Positions 24,563-31,957 of a DNA stretch of 64,000 nucleotides are shown piece after piece. The translations under genes and the position numbers were made by a program. Under the pieces are notes generated by a model. It was not told the DNA's origin. It was given only the letters and a program-made list of their open reading frames with translations, and made no database searches. Position 1 is the stretch's first letter. Each line of letters starts with the position of its first letter. Origin of the DNA: Simplicispira suum (lineage in GTDB: Bacteria; Pseudomonadota; Gammaproteobacteria; Burkholderiales; Burkholderiaceae_C); contig NZ_CP027669.1 in assembly GCF_003008595.1 (NCBI RefSeq), positions 3,596,001 to 3,660,000 on the forward strand, given 5' to 3'.

Positions 24563-24888
24563 TCCCACAGCTCCACATGCGTGACGGTGTCGTATTGCGC
24601 TGCCGAATCGCTGGTTTGCGTCCAGTAGCTGACCGTGTTGGTTACTGGTGGCCCCGGCATTTGAACGAGCAGCGTTCCGAACTGGCATTTGTTCGCCACG
24701 CCGCGCAGCACCGCGTTTGCACTGGCGTTGCCGTCCGAGAGGGTGAAACTGTATTTTCCGACTGCGGTTTTTGACGCGCCTGAGACGTTGGGCGAGCCTT
24801 TGATCAGCGCGCCTGCATCGTCAATGAGCGCCCACGCGCGGAGCATCATTCCTGGCATGTAGCCGCCTGAGCCTTGGGATAGTGGCAT
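24559..24888 (-). CDS. Small beta-rich phage protein, putative spike accessory
   Basis: This 109-residue protein starts MPLSQGSGGYMPGMMLRAWA and reads like a beta-sandwich (GKYSFTLSDGNASANAVLRG ... TVSYWTQTSDSAAQYDTVTH). It has no membrane helix. It lies between the spike-like gene and the transglycosylase, so a vertex or fibre role is inferred from position and composition only. Confidence 0.55.
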   Translation of the reverse strand: MPLSQGSGGYMPGMMLRAWALIDDAGALIKGSPNVSGASKTAVGKYSFTLSDGNASANAVLRGVANKCQFGTLLVQMPGPPVTNTVSYWTQTSDSAAQYDTVTHVELWE

Positions 24889-24891
24889 TTT

Positions 24892-25485
24892 TTAGTATCC
24901 TTCAACTAGAACTACGTCATCATTTGCCGGAATATCCCCTAATGCATATACTGCCTGAATGCATATTGGCCCGTTCATCTCGAAATTTCCCCCCGGTGGA
25001 ATTCTTATTCCAAGTTTTTTTGTGACATTAAACTGAAATCTTAACCAGATAGTCCCTGAATTGCTATTATTCTGAATAATCAGATAATTTCTATTTTGAT
25101 TCGCAGCAATAAGCATTGTGCTGTAGCTCGGTACTTGAGGATTTAAAGTCGTGACGTTGATTTTTGTTTGCGTGTTTTGCGTAACCGTTACCGACGCCTG
25201 CCCCCTGTTATATCGCGCCTGCCCATTGCCAATTCCAATTTTGACGGTGTCGCCTGCCTGGACGTCGATCTGCACGCGATCAAATGCGGCCTCTTTGCCA
25301 ATGTCGCCAAGCGTGACTTCCAGGCCCGCCAGCAAGCCCTTGATTTCTCCGAGGTCAAGCAGCTTTCCACCCTTGAAAAACCGGACATTCACGGGCAGCG
25401 TGCATTCAAGCGTCGTGAAATAGTTGCCACTGACGTTCAATTCCCACGTTTTGGCCGTGGCGAAGGTTTGAGAGTAGGTTTGCAT
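24892..25485 (-). CDS. Putative spike/vertex protein with AT-rich 3' half
   Basis: In this 197-residue protein the N-terminal half (to about 110) is beta-rich and coded at normal GC. The C-terminal half (SYSTMLIAANQNRNYLIIQN ... GGNFEMNGPICIQAVYALGD) resembles compact structural domains found at the ends of phage virion proteins. DNA from 24892 to about 25155 is strikingly AT-rich compared with all neighbours, suggesting replacement of this domain, as expected for a host-recognition module. Start ATG overlaps the previous stop (TAATG). Confidence 0.6.
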   Translation of the reverse strand: MQTYSQTFATAKTWELNVSGNYFTTLECTLPVNVRFFKGGKLLDLGEIKGLLAGLEVTLGDIGKEAAFDRVQIDVQAGDTVKIGIGNGQARYNRGQASVTVTQNTQTKINVTTLNPQVPSYSTMLIAANQNRNYLIIQNNSNSGTIWLRFQFNVTKKLGIRIPPGGNFEMNGPICIQAVYALGDIPANDDVVLVEGY

Positions 25486-25985
25486 TATTTGTACTTCCAG
25501 GCCATTACCGCGACGATGCCGACCACAGCGACACCGATCAGCATCATGGTTTTGTTTCCATTTGCCTGCGCCGTGGCGCCCTCATAGGCTTTATTTGCGT
25601 TGCTGCTCAGGTCTTTTGCCAGATTCTGGTTTTGCGTGACTATGTCGCGCGAGCCAGAAAACAGCTTGTCGGCCAGTGCAAAAAGGGTGGCGGTATTGGT
25701 GGCGTTGTTCTGCAATGCGCCCTGCACTGCGCCATGGTCTGTCTCAACGGTGCTTACGCTTGTTGTGTTGAAACTGCCGGTGTTGAACGACCGATCGACG
25801 GAGATATTCCCGCCCGTGTTGTTCGAGAACATGCTTGTATTCGTCGAGTGGTTATCACTCGAAGAAACCGCGCGGTTGTCCGTGTAGGTGTTATTCGTCG
25901 TCTGACTGCTGCTGCTGCTGGAGTCGCCGCCAAAATGCGGGCAATGCTGACCCAGCGCGCGCCGCTTTTCACGTAGCAAGTCCAT
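25485..25985 (-). CDS. Ser/Asn/Thr-rich phage protein with C-terminal membrane anchor
   Basis: This 166-residue protein has its start placed at 25985 (MDLLREKRRALGQHCPHFGG) because AGGA precedes it and upstream frame overlaps another gene. Residues about 22-85 are low-complexity Ser/Asn/Thr (SSSSSSQTTNNTYTDNRAVS), then a helical stretch, then a C-terminal membrane helix (MMLIGVAVVGIVAVMAWKYK). It may be an extended fibre or virion tether anchored in the membrane. Confidence 0.6.
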   Translation of the reverse strand: MDLLREKRRALGQHCPHFGGDSSSSSSQTTNNTYTDNRAVSSSDNHSTNTSMFSNNTGGNISVDRSFNTGSFNTTSVSTVETDHGAVQGALQNNATNTATLFALADKLFSGSRDIVTQNQNLAKDLSSNANKAYEGATAQANGNKTMMLIGVAVVGIVAVMAWKYK

Positions 25986-26370
25986 TGATTTCTTTCCTGA
26001 GCGTGACGCCTGATATTTGGTATCCCTGCGCCCGCAGTTTTTTAATGAGTCCGCGCCGCCGTGTCGTGATCGCCACTTGCCACGCGCCTTGCTCCTGAGC
26101 CTGTCGTTCAATGGTGGGCATCAGCTCGCGCGTGAGGTCAACGCCCGGCATGGCCCCGCCTGCGGCCTGCACCCAGCAGACCCGCGCCGCCGCGTGGTCC
26201 CGGATGGCGAGCACGTAGGCCATGACTGGCCGTCCTGCGCTGTCGCTGACTTCGAAGCCCTGGCCCCCCTGGCAGAGTTCGCCTACCGTGGCCGCGCCCG
26301 CCGTGGTGTCGCCGCGCACCTGGGCGCGCGAGAGCATGGGCAGCAATGGCCCGATGGCGCGCGGTGTCAC
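25969..26370 (-). CDS. GNAT-like protein encoded within the virion gene array
   Basis: Of 133 residues, a GTG start at 26370 is preferred. It is two bases after the upstream TGA and is preceded by AAAAAGGGC, whereas the ATG at 26430 lies inside the previous gene. The C-terminal half (GAWQVAITTRRRGLIKKLRA, then QGYQISGVTLRKEI) looks like the end of a GNAT acyltransferase fold, but the canonical acetyl-CoA loop (Q/RxxGxG/A) is not evident. It could be a pseudo-enzyme used structurally. No membrane helix is present. Confidence 0.55.
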   Translation of the reverse strand: MTPRAIGPLLPMLSRAQVRGDTTAGAATVGELCQGGQGFEVSDSAGRPVMAYVLAIRDHAAARVCWVQAAGGAMPGVDLTRELMPTIERQAQEQGAWQVAITTRRRGLIKKLRAQGYQISGVTLRKEINGLAT

Positions 26371-26372
26371 TG

Positions 26373-26747
26373 TCAGCCCTTTTTCCACAGCAACAGCAGC
26401 AGCGCTGCCCCGCCGAAGATGTAGAGCCATGGCATGCTTGCGATGGCCCCCACAGGTACCGCCGCGCTGTTGCCCGGCGCCGCAATGGGCGCGCTGTAGC
26501 CGCCCGGTGCCTGGGTGTAGACCGGCGTTTGACTGGGTGCGCCCCGGTTTCCGTTGTCAAGGCTTGGATTGGACCCGTCGCCAAAGTTGATCAGCCATCC
26601 AGACGAATCGTTGTTCATCATCGAAGGGCCAAACAGCGCATCAGCGCTGGATGGCCCGGCCGGCCGTGCGCCGCCCGACAATAGGCCGAGGCCAAGCTGC
26701 GCCCAGCCGAAAGGGGTTGCTCCGGCAAGTACGCCTTCAGCAGCCAT
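26373..26747 (-). CDS. Phage virion-type protein with C-terminal membrane helix
   Basis: This 124-residue protein is Gly/Ser/Pro/Asn-rich with a C-terminal helix ending in lysines (MPWLYIFGGAALLLLLWKKG). The start at 26747 lies 3 bp from the end of the preceding gene. It has the same C-terminal anchor design as its 121-residue neighbour, so the pair may be related structural components of the virion membrane. Confidence 0.65.
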   Translation of the reverse strand: MAAEGVLAGATPFGWAQLGLGLLSGGARPAGPSSADALFGPSMMNNDSSGWLINFGDGSNPSLDNGNRGAPSQTPVYTQAPGGYSAPIAAPGNSAAVPVGAIASMPWLYIFGGAALLLLLWKKG

Positions 26748-26750
26748 GGC

Positions 26751-27116
26751 CTAGCCCTTTTTCATCAGCAAGAGGATCAGCAGGCCCGCCGCAGCGATGC
26801 CCAGCATGCCAATCTGCCCTGGCCGGCCGTACATGGCCGCAGCTTGCCCCTGCTGAAACAGTCCCGCGTTCGTGGCTTCCCACTTGCGCAAGTCGATCAA
26901 GTCTTGCGAGTTCTGGCGACTTGTCCAGGTGCTCACTCCGAACTTGAAAATGTCCAGCACCGCAGAGCCGTAATTTGCCGGTGGCCCGCCGCCCGCGTCT
27001 ACAGGCATTGGCTGCACTGCAGACCCTGGCGTTCCAAAGGTGCCATCGTTTTGCGGCCCCACGTCGCCCGTGTAGAGGGCTTCGCCGCCGCCGTTGTAAT
27101 CGAGGTATGCCGACAT
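26751..27116 (-). CDS. Phage virion-type protein with C-terminal membrane helix, next to capsid gene
   Basis: This 121-residue protein starts MSAYLDYNGGGEALYTGDVG and ends with a membrane helix followed by KKG (GQIGMLGIAAAGLLILLLMK). AAGGGG lies 6 nt before the ATG, 9 bp after the capsid gene stop. Encoded directly after the capsid protein, it may link capsid and membrane, as minor proteins do in PM2. No homology is recognised. Confidence 0.65.
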   Translation of the reverse strand: MSAYLDYNGGGEALYTGDVGPQNDGTFGTPGSAVQPMPVDAGGGPPANYGSAVLDIFKFGVSTWTSRQNSQDLIDLRKWEATNAGLFQQGQAAAMYGRPGQIGMLGIAAAGLLILLLMKKG

Positions 27117-27125
27117 GTCGGCCCC

Positions 27126-27917
27126 TTACATGTTGCCGAGCAGGTCCAGCACTTCAAGCACTGCCGTGATCGTGTCCGCGCCGCCTGTCGTGACGTTGAA
27201 TTCCAGGCTGACCATGTCCTGCGTCTTGATGGCGTTGGTGTAGTTGTCGTCCAGGCAGGGATCGTAGGTGTAGAGATTCGCCTGCGCCGTCTTTTTGTAG
27301 TCGAGCTGGTAGAAGCTGTTGACCGCCGTCGGGATGTTGTCGTGGATCACGACGCCATTCTTTTTGACTTCCAGCGCCTGCACCTGCCCACCGTGCGCGA
27401 AGTGAACCCGCTTGATGATGGCGCCACGGTTGGCGACGTCGATCAGCTTGAAGGGGAACTTGCCCGAGCCGCCTACGCTGGTCGTGAACAGCAATTGCTT
27501 GGTGACAACACCGAGCGCGGCCGGTGGCCCGACTTCGGAGAAGGATTCCAGCGTGGGGTTGGTGGCCCCGGCAATGGTGACTTCAATGGTCAACGAACTC
27601 ACGCCCTGGGCGGTGTTCAAGTTGCCAATGAACTGCTCTGCCATCACCTTTGCCGAGGGTTCCGTGAAGTCGATCAGCAGGAAGCTGGCATTGCTGGCGC
27701 GGCCCCGGTAGCCGTTGATCGCGTCCAGGCGTGCGCCCGTGTTCTGAAAAATCACCTTGCCATTCATGCGCACCTTGATGTCGGTAATCATGGCCTTGGT
27801 GAAGGTGCCGCCGAGCTGCAAAAGGATGCGGTTGTAGCTCATGCCCACGGGCAGCGAGGCGGTTGCAACACCGTTTGCGACGACATTGGTGAACGGCAAA
27901 TTTTTGATAAGAAGCAT
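27126..27917 (-). CDS. Major capsid protein, PM2 P2-like (double jelly-roll)
   Basis: This 263-residue protein starts MLLIKNLPFTNVVANGVATA. I recognise the P2 family pattern: GGTFTKAMITDIKVRMNGKV, LDAINGYRGRASNASFLLID, VSSLTIEVTIAGATNPTLE and the second-half counterpart GAIIKRVHFAHGGQVQALEV, ending LEVLDLLGNM. PM2 P2 has about the same length and is a trimeric double jelly-roll coat protein. Strong Shine-Dalgarno AGGA precedes the ATG. No membrane helix. Fold assignment rests on family recognition, not on a structure. Confidence 0.85.
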   Translation of the reverse strand: MLLIKNLPFTNVVANGVATASLPVGMSYNRILLQLGGTFTKAMITDIKVRMNGKVIFQNTGARLDAINGYRGRASNASFLLIDFTEPSAKVMAEQFIGNLNTAQGVSSLTIEVTIAGATNPTLESFSEVGPPAALGVVTKQLLFTTSVGGSGKFPFKLIDVANRGAIIKRVHFAHGGQVQALEVKKNGVVIHDNIPTAVNSFYQLDYKKTAQANLYTYDPCLDDNYTNAIKTQDMVSLEFNVTTGGADTITAVLEVLDLLGNM

Positions 27918-27960
27918 TTTTTTTCCTGATTTGTGAAAGACGGCCGAGCGCGTTGCGCGC

Positions 27961-28077
27961 TTACAGCAGGTCTTTGATCACAGGCAAATTCATTTGCGTC
28001 GCCACGGGCTTAACGACCATCTTGGTGACTGCCATGAAGGCGAGGAAATACAGGTAGCTTTTTACGGTTGCGTTCAT
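27961..28077 (-). CDS. 38-residue phage membrane peptide
   Basis: It starts MNATVKSYLYFLAFMAVTKM and is one hydrophobic helix with a short tail (NLPVIKDLL). It lies between the packaging ATPase and capsid genes. PM2 encodes several peptides of this size that sit in the virion membrane. A longer in-frame start (28143) is not preferred because it would add a non-hydrophobic, ribosome-site-less extension. Confidence 0.6.
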   Translation of the reverse strand: MNATVKSYLYFLAFMAVTKMVVKPVATQMNLPVIKDLL

Positions 28078-28148
28078 TTTTCGGTCCGGTGGTTGGTGGT
28101 TTGAAAACAGGCCCGAAGATGCGCGCGAATCTTGCAATCGCAAAGCGC

Positions 28149-28178
28149 GCGGCCCATGGGTATCACCCCATGGGCCGC
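28149..28178. promoter_or_regulatory. Perfect 12-bp hairpin between ATPase and structural genes
   Basis: GCGGCCCATGGG - TATCAC - CCCATGGGCCGC sits in the only longer gap (28078-28197) of the late array. On the plus strand it is followed by TTTGTTTT, so it would terminate antisense transcription; on the minus (coding) strand there is no T-run. It may be an attenuator between replication and virion genes, or part of a replication origin. Confidence 0.5.
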
Positions 28179-28197
28179 TTTGTTTTGGTGGTGGTGA

Positions 28198-28830
28198 TCA
28201 GCCGCCGCGCGTCACTTTTCCTGTCTGAATGTCGCGTTCCAGCCACTGGTAGCCCGTGAGCGCCTGCACTTCCTGCGCAGGAACGGAGAGCGCTCGCGCC
28301 ACTGCTTTTGCGTCCTCCCCATAGGCCATGCGCCGCGCGTGCATGGTGCTGAGGTTCCCGAAAAAATCCTTGTCAACGCTGGCCGGGCGCTGGCTCAGTC
28401 CGTAGACTTCCGCGCCGTAGCCGCGACCCATCATGACCAGTTTGCGCCAGCCGTCCGGCGCTGAACTGGGGCGCGTGACGGTGTGCAGTTCGTCGACCAC
28501 GAATGTGATGTTTCGCGCCATCATGGCCATTTTGCAAACCGCGTCGAACTGCGCTTCGTCGATGCTGCGCACCAAGCGCGGTTTGAATACGATGTGCACA
28601 GGCCCGGTGCCCGCTGCCTTGAGCAATGCCAGCGCCTGCCCTGCTGTGCTGACTACGGTCCCACCGTAAAGCCCAGCGTAGTTGTCCATTTCCTCCTTGG
28701 GGGACCAGATGATCGTGCGCCGCCGCCGCTTCTTTCCGAGCAGCATGCGCAGATACTGGGTTTTTCCGCTCCCGGTGCTGCCCATGATCGCTACCACGCG
28801 CGCCGCGTTCGCGTTGCCCTTGGTGCTCAT
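28198..28830 (-). CDS. Genome-packaging ATPase (FtsK/HerA, P9/A32-like)
   Basis: This 210-residue ATPase has Walker A G17-T24 (GSTGSGKT), Walker B FVVDE (110-114) and a C-terminal motif GRGYGAEVYGLSQRP (135-149) like the sensor/arginine region of HerA-type packaging motors. It has no membrane helix, unlike Zot of filamentous phages. In membrane-containing icosahedral phages this motor packs DNA into procapsids. Its ATG overlaps the previous stop (ATGA). Confidence 0.85.
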   Translation of the reverse strand: MSTKGNANAARVVAIMGSTGSGKTQYLRMLLGKKRRRRTIIWSPKEEMDNYAGLYGGTVVSTAGQALALLKAAGTGPVHIVFKPRLVRSIDEAQFDAVCKMAMMARNITFVVDELHTVTRPSSAPDGWRKLVMMGRGYGAEVYGLSQRPASVDKDFFGNLSTMHARRMAYGEDAKAVARALSVPAQEVQALTGYQWLERDIQTGKVTRGG

Positions 28831-29300
28831 TTGTAGAGCGCTTCTTGTGGGTGGCGCGGTGTCGGTTCCGGCTTGTCGAGCGTCGCGGCGGCGGCGCGCT
28901 CGATGCCCTGCGGCTGCTTCGGCGCGGTGTCCTTGGGCGCCTTGTCGCGCTCCATGCGGGTTGCCACCATGCGCGCGGCCTGATAGACAGGTGGTCCCGC
29001 GACCGCGATCAGGATCAGCTCTGGCGGAACTTTTTCAAAGGTGAAGCCGTATTTCTCCATCACCGGCACCGCCGCCGCCGCAATGCGCCCCTTGGTTGCG
29101 GTGTCGAAAATTTCCGCTGTCTCCGGTGCATAGCCGGCGACCATGCCACAAAACAGGTCCAGGCCGGCCACTGCCTGCCCGTGGTAGTCCGGTCCCGCCG
29201 CGAGCGCTTCGGCTTCCTGCGCAGCTGCCGGGTTGTCTGCCAGTGCGGCGCCTTCGTCGGCAGCTGCTGCCACATGGTCCAGTTGGTCAAGATCGTTCAT
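28827..29300 (-). CDS. Phage protein of unknown function, acidic N-terminus
   Basis: This 157-residue protein starts MNDLDQLDHVAAAADEGAAL. It has an acidic Ala-rich N-terminus, a hydrophobic segment near 94-110 (PELILIAVAGPPVYQAAR) and a Lys/Pro-rich C-terminus. It lies between the zinc-ribbon and ATPase genes. It could be a virion-associated or packaging cofactor; nothing more can be read from the sequence. Confidence 0.6.
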   Translation of the reverse strand: MNDLDQLDHVAAAADEGAALADNPAAAQEAEALAAGPDYHGQAVAGLDLFCGMVAGYAPETAEIFDTATKGRIAAAAVPVMEKYGFTFEKVPPELILIAVAGPPVYQAARMVATRMERDKAPKDTAPKQPQGIERAAAATLDKPEPTPRHPQEALYK

Positions 29301-29303
29301 TTT

Positions 29304-29630
29304 TTACCCCAAGTCGAAGATGGAATTGCGTTTGCGCGCGGGCGCCGCGATCTGTTCTTGCTGCTGCTCCGGTGCTGGCAGCCTGGGCGCAGGCTTTGCG
29401 CGCGGCGCTGGTTCTGGCGTCGGCGCCGCTTCCGGTTCCGGCGCTTTGCTGGTTTTCATGCGGCCGAGAATGATGCGGTGCGCTTCGGTTCCGGCTTTTG
29501 CGTAGGCCGGGAAGTCGCACCAGGGGCAGGCGGCATTGATCGTGCCGTTTTCGCCCTGCTTTACCGGGATTTCATGGCCGCAGCACATGCAGGCCATGGT
29601 CCCGACTTGGCGCTTAATCACTGTTGCCAT
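29304..29630 (-). CDS. Zinc-ribbon phage protein
   Basis: This 108-residue protein has two Cys pairs, C14-x2-C17 (ACMCCGHE) and C35-x2-C38 (ACPWCDFP), that form a zinc ribbon, followed by a Pro/Glu/Ala-rich linker and a basic tail (APARKRNSIFDLG). GAGGGG precedes the ATG at 29630, which overlaps the ends of both the initiator and the small nested gene. Probably nucleic-acid or protein binding; a regulatory or replication role is inferred from position. Confidence 0.65.
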   Translation of the reverse strand: MATVIKRQVGTMACMCCGHEIPVKQGENGTINAACPWCDFPAYAKAGTEAHRIILGRMKTSKAPEPEAAPTPEPAPRAKPAPRLPAPEQQQEQIAAPARKRNSIFDLG

Positions 29631-29835
29631 GGTGCCCCTCCAAATTGTGGACGGCAAGGCTCGTGGCTATGCTCTCGCGCTCGATTGTCGCCAGCTCGAT
29701 CTGGTCCAGAGCCTGCCCCATGAATCGAAGCATGGGCCGCATGAATGGGTCCAGTTGGCTTTTGACCATGGCCCCCGCGCTCTGGTAGGCGTTCGCGCAT
29801 TGCGCAAGGTGCTCCCTCATTGATTCGGTCCCCAT
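29614..29835 (-). CDS. 73-residue gene nested in the initiator's 3' end
   Basis: It starts MGTESMREHLAQCANAYQSA and reads as an amphipathic helical protein, more natural in composition than the initiator tail coded by the other frame. GGAAGGGGG lies 5 nt before this ATG, which decides the start over the upstream ATG at 29865. It overlaps the initiator gene over 218 bp in another frame, a compression typical of small circular viruses. Function unknown. Confidence 0.65.
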   Translation of the reverse strand: MGTESMREHLAQCANAYQSAGAMVKSQLDPFMRPMLRFMGQALDQIELATIERESIATSLAVHNLEGHHGNSD

Positions 29836-31507
29836 GGGAACCCCCTTCCGTACAGTTATTGACACGAGTCCAAGGCGCCAGCTTCGCTGCCGCTATGGCC
29901 CCCATTCCATGGGCCGGTGCGCGGCCCACAATCTCCCACTTGTAGCGTGTCGATTCGACTTCCCACAGCACCGCGCGAGGAATCTGCGGTGCTTGGCGCA
30001 TGTGCTTCATGTGCTCCGGCGTGTAGTGCTCAATGCCCACGGTCTCAACGCCCACGGTTCGCGGTGCAGCCTCTTCGCCATAGCGGTTCAGCCCGGCGTC
30101 CTGCACCTGGGAGAGCCTCACGCGGTAGTCCCGGCCACAGAAAACGCCACCTTGCGCGTGGCAGTAGTGATCCCATGCGACCGAGGCGTGCTCCCTGCCC
30201 TCGATCACAGCCAGCCTGTTTACCGCGTTGTGCGCCTTGATCAAGTGATCGGGCGCCCCACTGGGCAGCGCTTCAATGCGCCGCAGCTCGCGCCATGGCC
30301 CCACCGGGGGCCCGCCTACCTGCTGAAACTGCCGGATGCCCCATGTGGTGGCCCATGCTTCCACCCGTGCGCTGGTTTCCATGGCAGGGTTTCCATGCAG
30401 GTCAGCTTCCACGCGGTATCCGTCGATGTTCTTTGCCACGTACTTTGCGATGTACCCGGCTGCGCTGCCCTTCTCCCAGTCGATCACGCGAAAGTCCACG
30501 CGGTGCGCGTGCGCTCCGGGTTCGTTGGGGCTGTCGCGCAGCGCGTGCTTTGTGACGCTGGCGCGGATGGCGTCCGCGTGCTCCGGCTTGTGGAACACCA
30601 GCAAATGCCAATGCGGCGTTCCATCGTGCTGGGGTTCTGCTATGCGGAACCCGTACAGCTTGGATCCGATGCGGTGCAGTTGCGCGCGAATTCGCGCCCA
30701 TACTTTGGCGAGGTAGGCCTGCGCGGTGCGCGGTGTTGTCTCGTTGTCATAGCGCGGGTTCTGCTCCACTTTCCAGCCGCCCACGGTGCGCCATGGGTGC
30801 ATGCGCGACGGGCAAGTGATGGTCAAGAACAGGCCGGCGTGCCCCATGTCGCGGGCGATGCGCTCGAATCCTGCAATCCGCGTCATCAGCTCCGCGCGCT
30901 TGATGGCCTTGTTGGCCGGCCCCTTCGCTGCCAGCTCCGCAAGGGTGTATTCCTGGCCCAGCTCGTTTCTTGCAATCGTTGCTTCAAGCGCTGCCGCGTT
31001 GCGCGTGTTTTGCTTCTGGCGCCTGCGCAGGGTTTCATTCGAGCAATAAATCTCCGCTCGTTTGTTGACGATGCCCAAGGCAATCGCCGATGCCTCAACG
31101 GCCCGGCCATGGTGGCGCCGCAGCTTGCGCCGCCACCACAGCTCACATGCCATGCGGGCAATTGCCGGGCCGGTGCGCACCTTGTCGGCCGGTGGCTCAA
31201 TGCCCTGTCGCTCTACAACCTTCTCCATTGCCTGGCGCAGCGCCTGGGCATCGTGCCTGCGCGTTGCCAGCTCTGCGCAGCGCAGGGCCAATGCCTGGGC
31301 TGCGCCGCATATTTCATCGTCTGAAGCGTCGATAGGGATGCGCACCGCTGCCAGTGCGTCTGTCTGTTTTCTTAAAAAGGTGTTGGCGTCGAAAATGCTG
31401 CGCCCGTACATGCCGCGCCACTTGGATTCAAGGCGCCGCTGCCACGGGCCGGGAAGCGCTTCAATGCGCCCCCGCATCCATGTCTGATCGTCAACGTATC
31501 CGCGCAT
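29618..31507 (-). CDS. Rolling-circle replication initiator (GpA/P12-like HUH endonuclease)
   Basis: In this 629-residue protein the HUH motifs are present in order: motif I GLFLTITCPS (225-234), motif II H299-W-H301 in PHWHLLVFHK, and motif III with two tyrosines Y352 and Y356 in YIAKYVAKN. Two tyrosines mark superfamily I initiators (phiX174 A, P2 A, PM2 P12). It nicks the plus strand and stays covalently bound to start replication. ATG overlaps the previous stop by one base (TGATG). The C-terminal 70 residues share DNA with a second gene and look unstructured. Confidence 0.9.
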   Translation of the reverse strand: MRGYVDDQTWMRGRIEALPGPWQRRLESKWRGMYGRSIFDANTFLRKQTDALAAVRIPIDASDDEICGAAQALALRCAELATRRHDAQALRQAMEKVVERQGIEPPADKVRTGPAIARMACELWWRRKLRRHHGRAVEASAIALGIVNKRAEIYCSNETLRRRQKQNTRNAAALEATIARNELGQEYTLAELAAKGPANKAIKRAELMTRIAGFERIARDMGHAGLFLTITCPSRMHPWRTVGGWKVEQNPRYDNETTPRTAQAYLAKVWARIRAQLHRIGSKLYGFRIAEPQHDGTPHWHLLVFHKPEHADAIRASVTKHALRDSPNEPGAHAHRVDFRVIDWEKGSAAGYIAKYVAKNIDGYRVEADLHGNPAMETSARVEAWATTWGIRQFQQVGGPPVGPWRELRRIEALPSGAPDHLIKAHNAVNRLAVIEGREHASVAWDHYCHAQGGVFCGRDYRVRLSQVQDAGLNRYGEEAAPRTVGVETVGIEHYTPEHMKHMRQAPQIPRAVLWEVESTRYKWEIVGRAPAHGMGAIAAAKLAPWTRVNNCTEGGSHGDRINEGAPCAMRERLPERGGHGQKPTGPIHAAHASIHGAGSGPDRAGDNRAREHSHEPCRPQFGGAPWQQ

Positions 31508-31704
31508 CAGGACCGGACCGTGAGCGCGAGCTGATCAGCCGGCACGAACAGCGTTTTCATGCCGTCCGGCCGCATGCATGCCACCTCGTACAGACCCTCA
31601 TTCGTGCCCTGCACGGTGCCGCGCCAGCCGTCCACGAAGGCAAAAAAGTCATCCTTCGCATGAATGACAACCCAGTCGCCCGCGTCGAAAGCTGACCCGC
31701 GCAT
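31507..31704 (-). CDS. Small phage protein upstream of the initiator
   Basis: This 65-residue protein starts MRGSAFDAGDWVVIHAKDDF. The alternating pattern (WVVIHAKD ... FVDGWRGTVQG) suggests a small beta-barrel (SH3/KOW-like). Its start overlaps the upstream stop (TAATG) and its stop overlaps the initiator start, so the three are translationally coupled. Confidence 0.55.
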   Translation of the reverse strand: MRGSAFDAGDWVVIHAKDDFFAFVDGWRGTVQGTNEGLYEVACMRPDGMKTLFVPADQLALTVRS

Positions 31705-31886
31705 TACAGGATCGCCAGCTCGGAGGGATCGAACGGCTCGGTCTCGTATGGTGCGTCGGCCGATTCGTCAAGACGCACCTGTACCAGTTCCACATCGCCG
31801 CGCTTTTCGACGCGCATAACTGTTCCGGCGCGGCCTTTGTGAAGGCTTTCCTCGTTGGTCACTTGGACCGAGTTCCATGCTTGCAT
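31704..31886 (-). CDS. Small phage protein, SH3-like pattern
   Basis: This 60-residue protein starts MQAWNSVQVTNEESLHKGRA, with GTVMRVEKRGDVELVQVRLD resembling a small beta-barrel like its downstream neighbour. AGGA precedes the ATG. Possibly a replication accessory or host-takeover protein; unknown. Confidence 0.55.
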   Translation of the reverse strand: MQAWNSVQVTNEESLHKGRAGTVMRVEKRGDVELVQVRLDESADAPYETEPFDPSELAIL

Positions 31887-31899
31887 TTTTTTTCCTATG

Positions 31900-31920
31900 G
31901 CCGGGCGATGAATGCCCGGC
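31900..31920. promoter_or_regulatory. Short hairpin upstream of the replication genes
   Basis: GCCGGGC - GATGAAT - GCCCGGC lies in the 71-bp gap between two minus-strand early genes. It has no T-run on the coding strand and could be a leader structure or pause site. Confidence 0.35.
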
Positions 31921-31957
31921 GCCGCGCTGCCCGGCCAGCGCGCGGCGCTGGGTGTTG

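Noticed and set aside
23750..24628. 292-residue plus-strand frame across the transglycosylase and anchor genes
   Set aside because: The minus-strand genes have clear motifs and coupled starts; this frame is a shadow with no family features.
26844..27929. 361-residue plus-strand frame across the capsid gene
   Set aside because: It is antisense to the recognised P2-like capsid gene and lacks any plausible protein features.
29834..31324. 496-residue plus-strand frame opposite the initiator gene
   Set aside because: It is antisense to a gene with complete HUH motifs, has no ribosome site and unnatural composition (Cys/His/Arg-rich); it is a GC-rich shadow.
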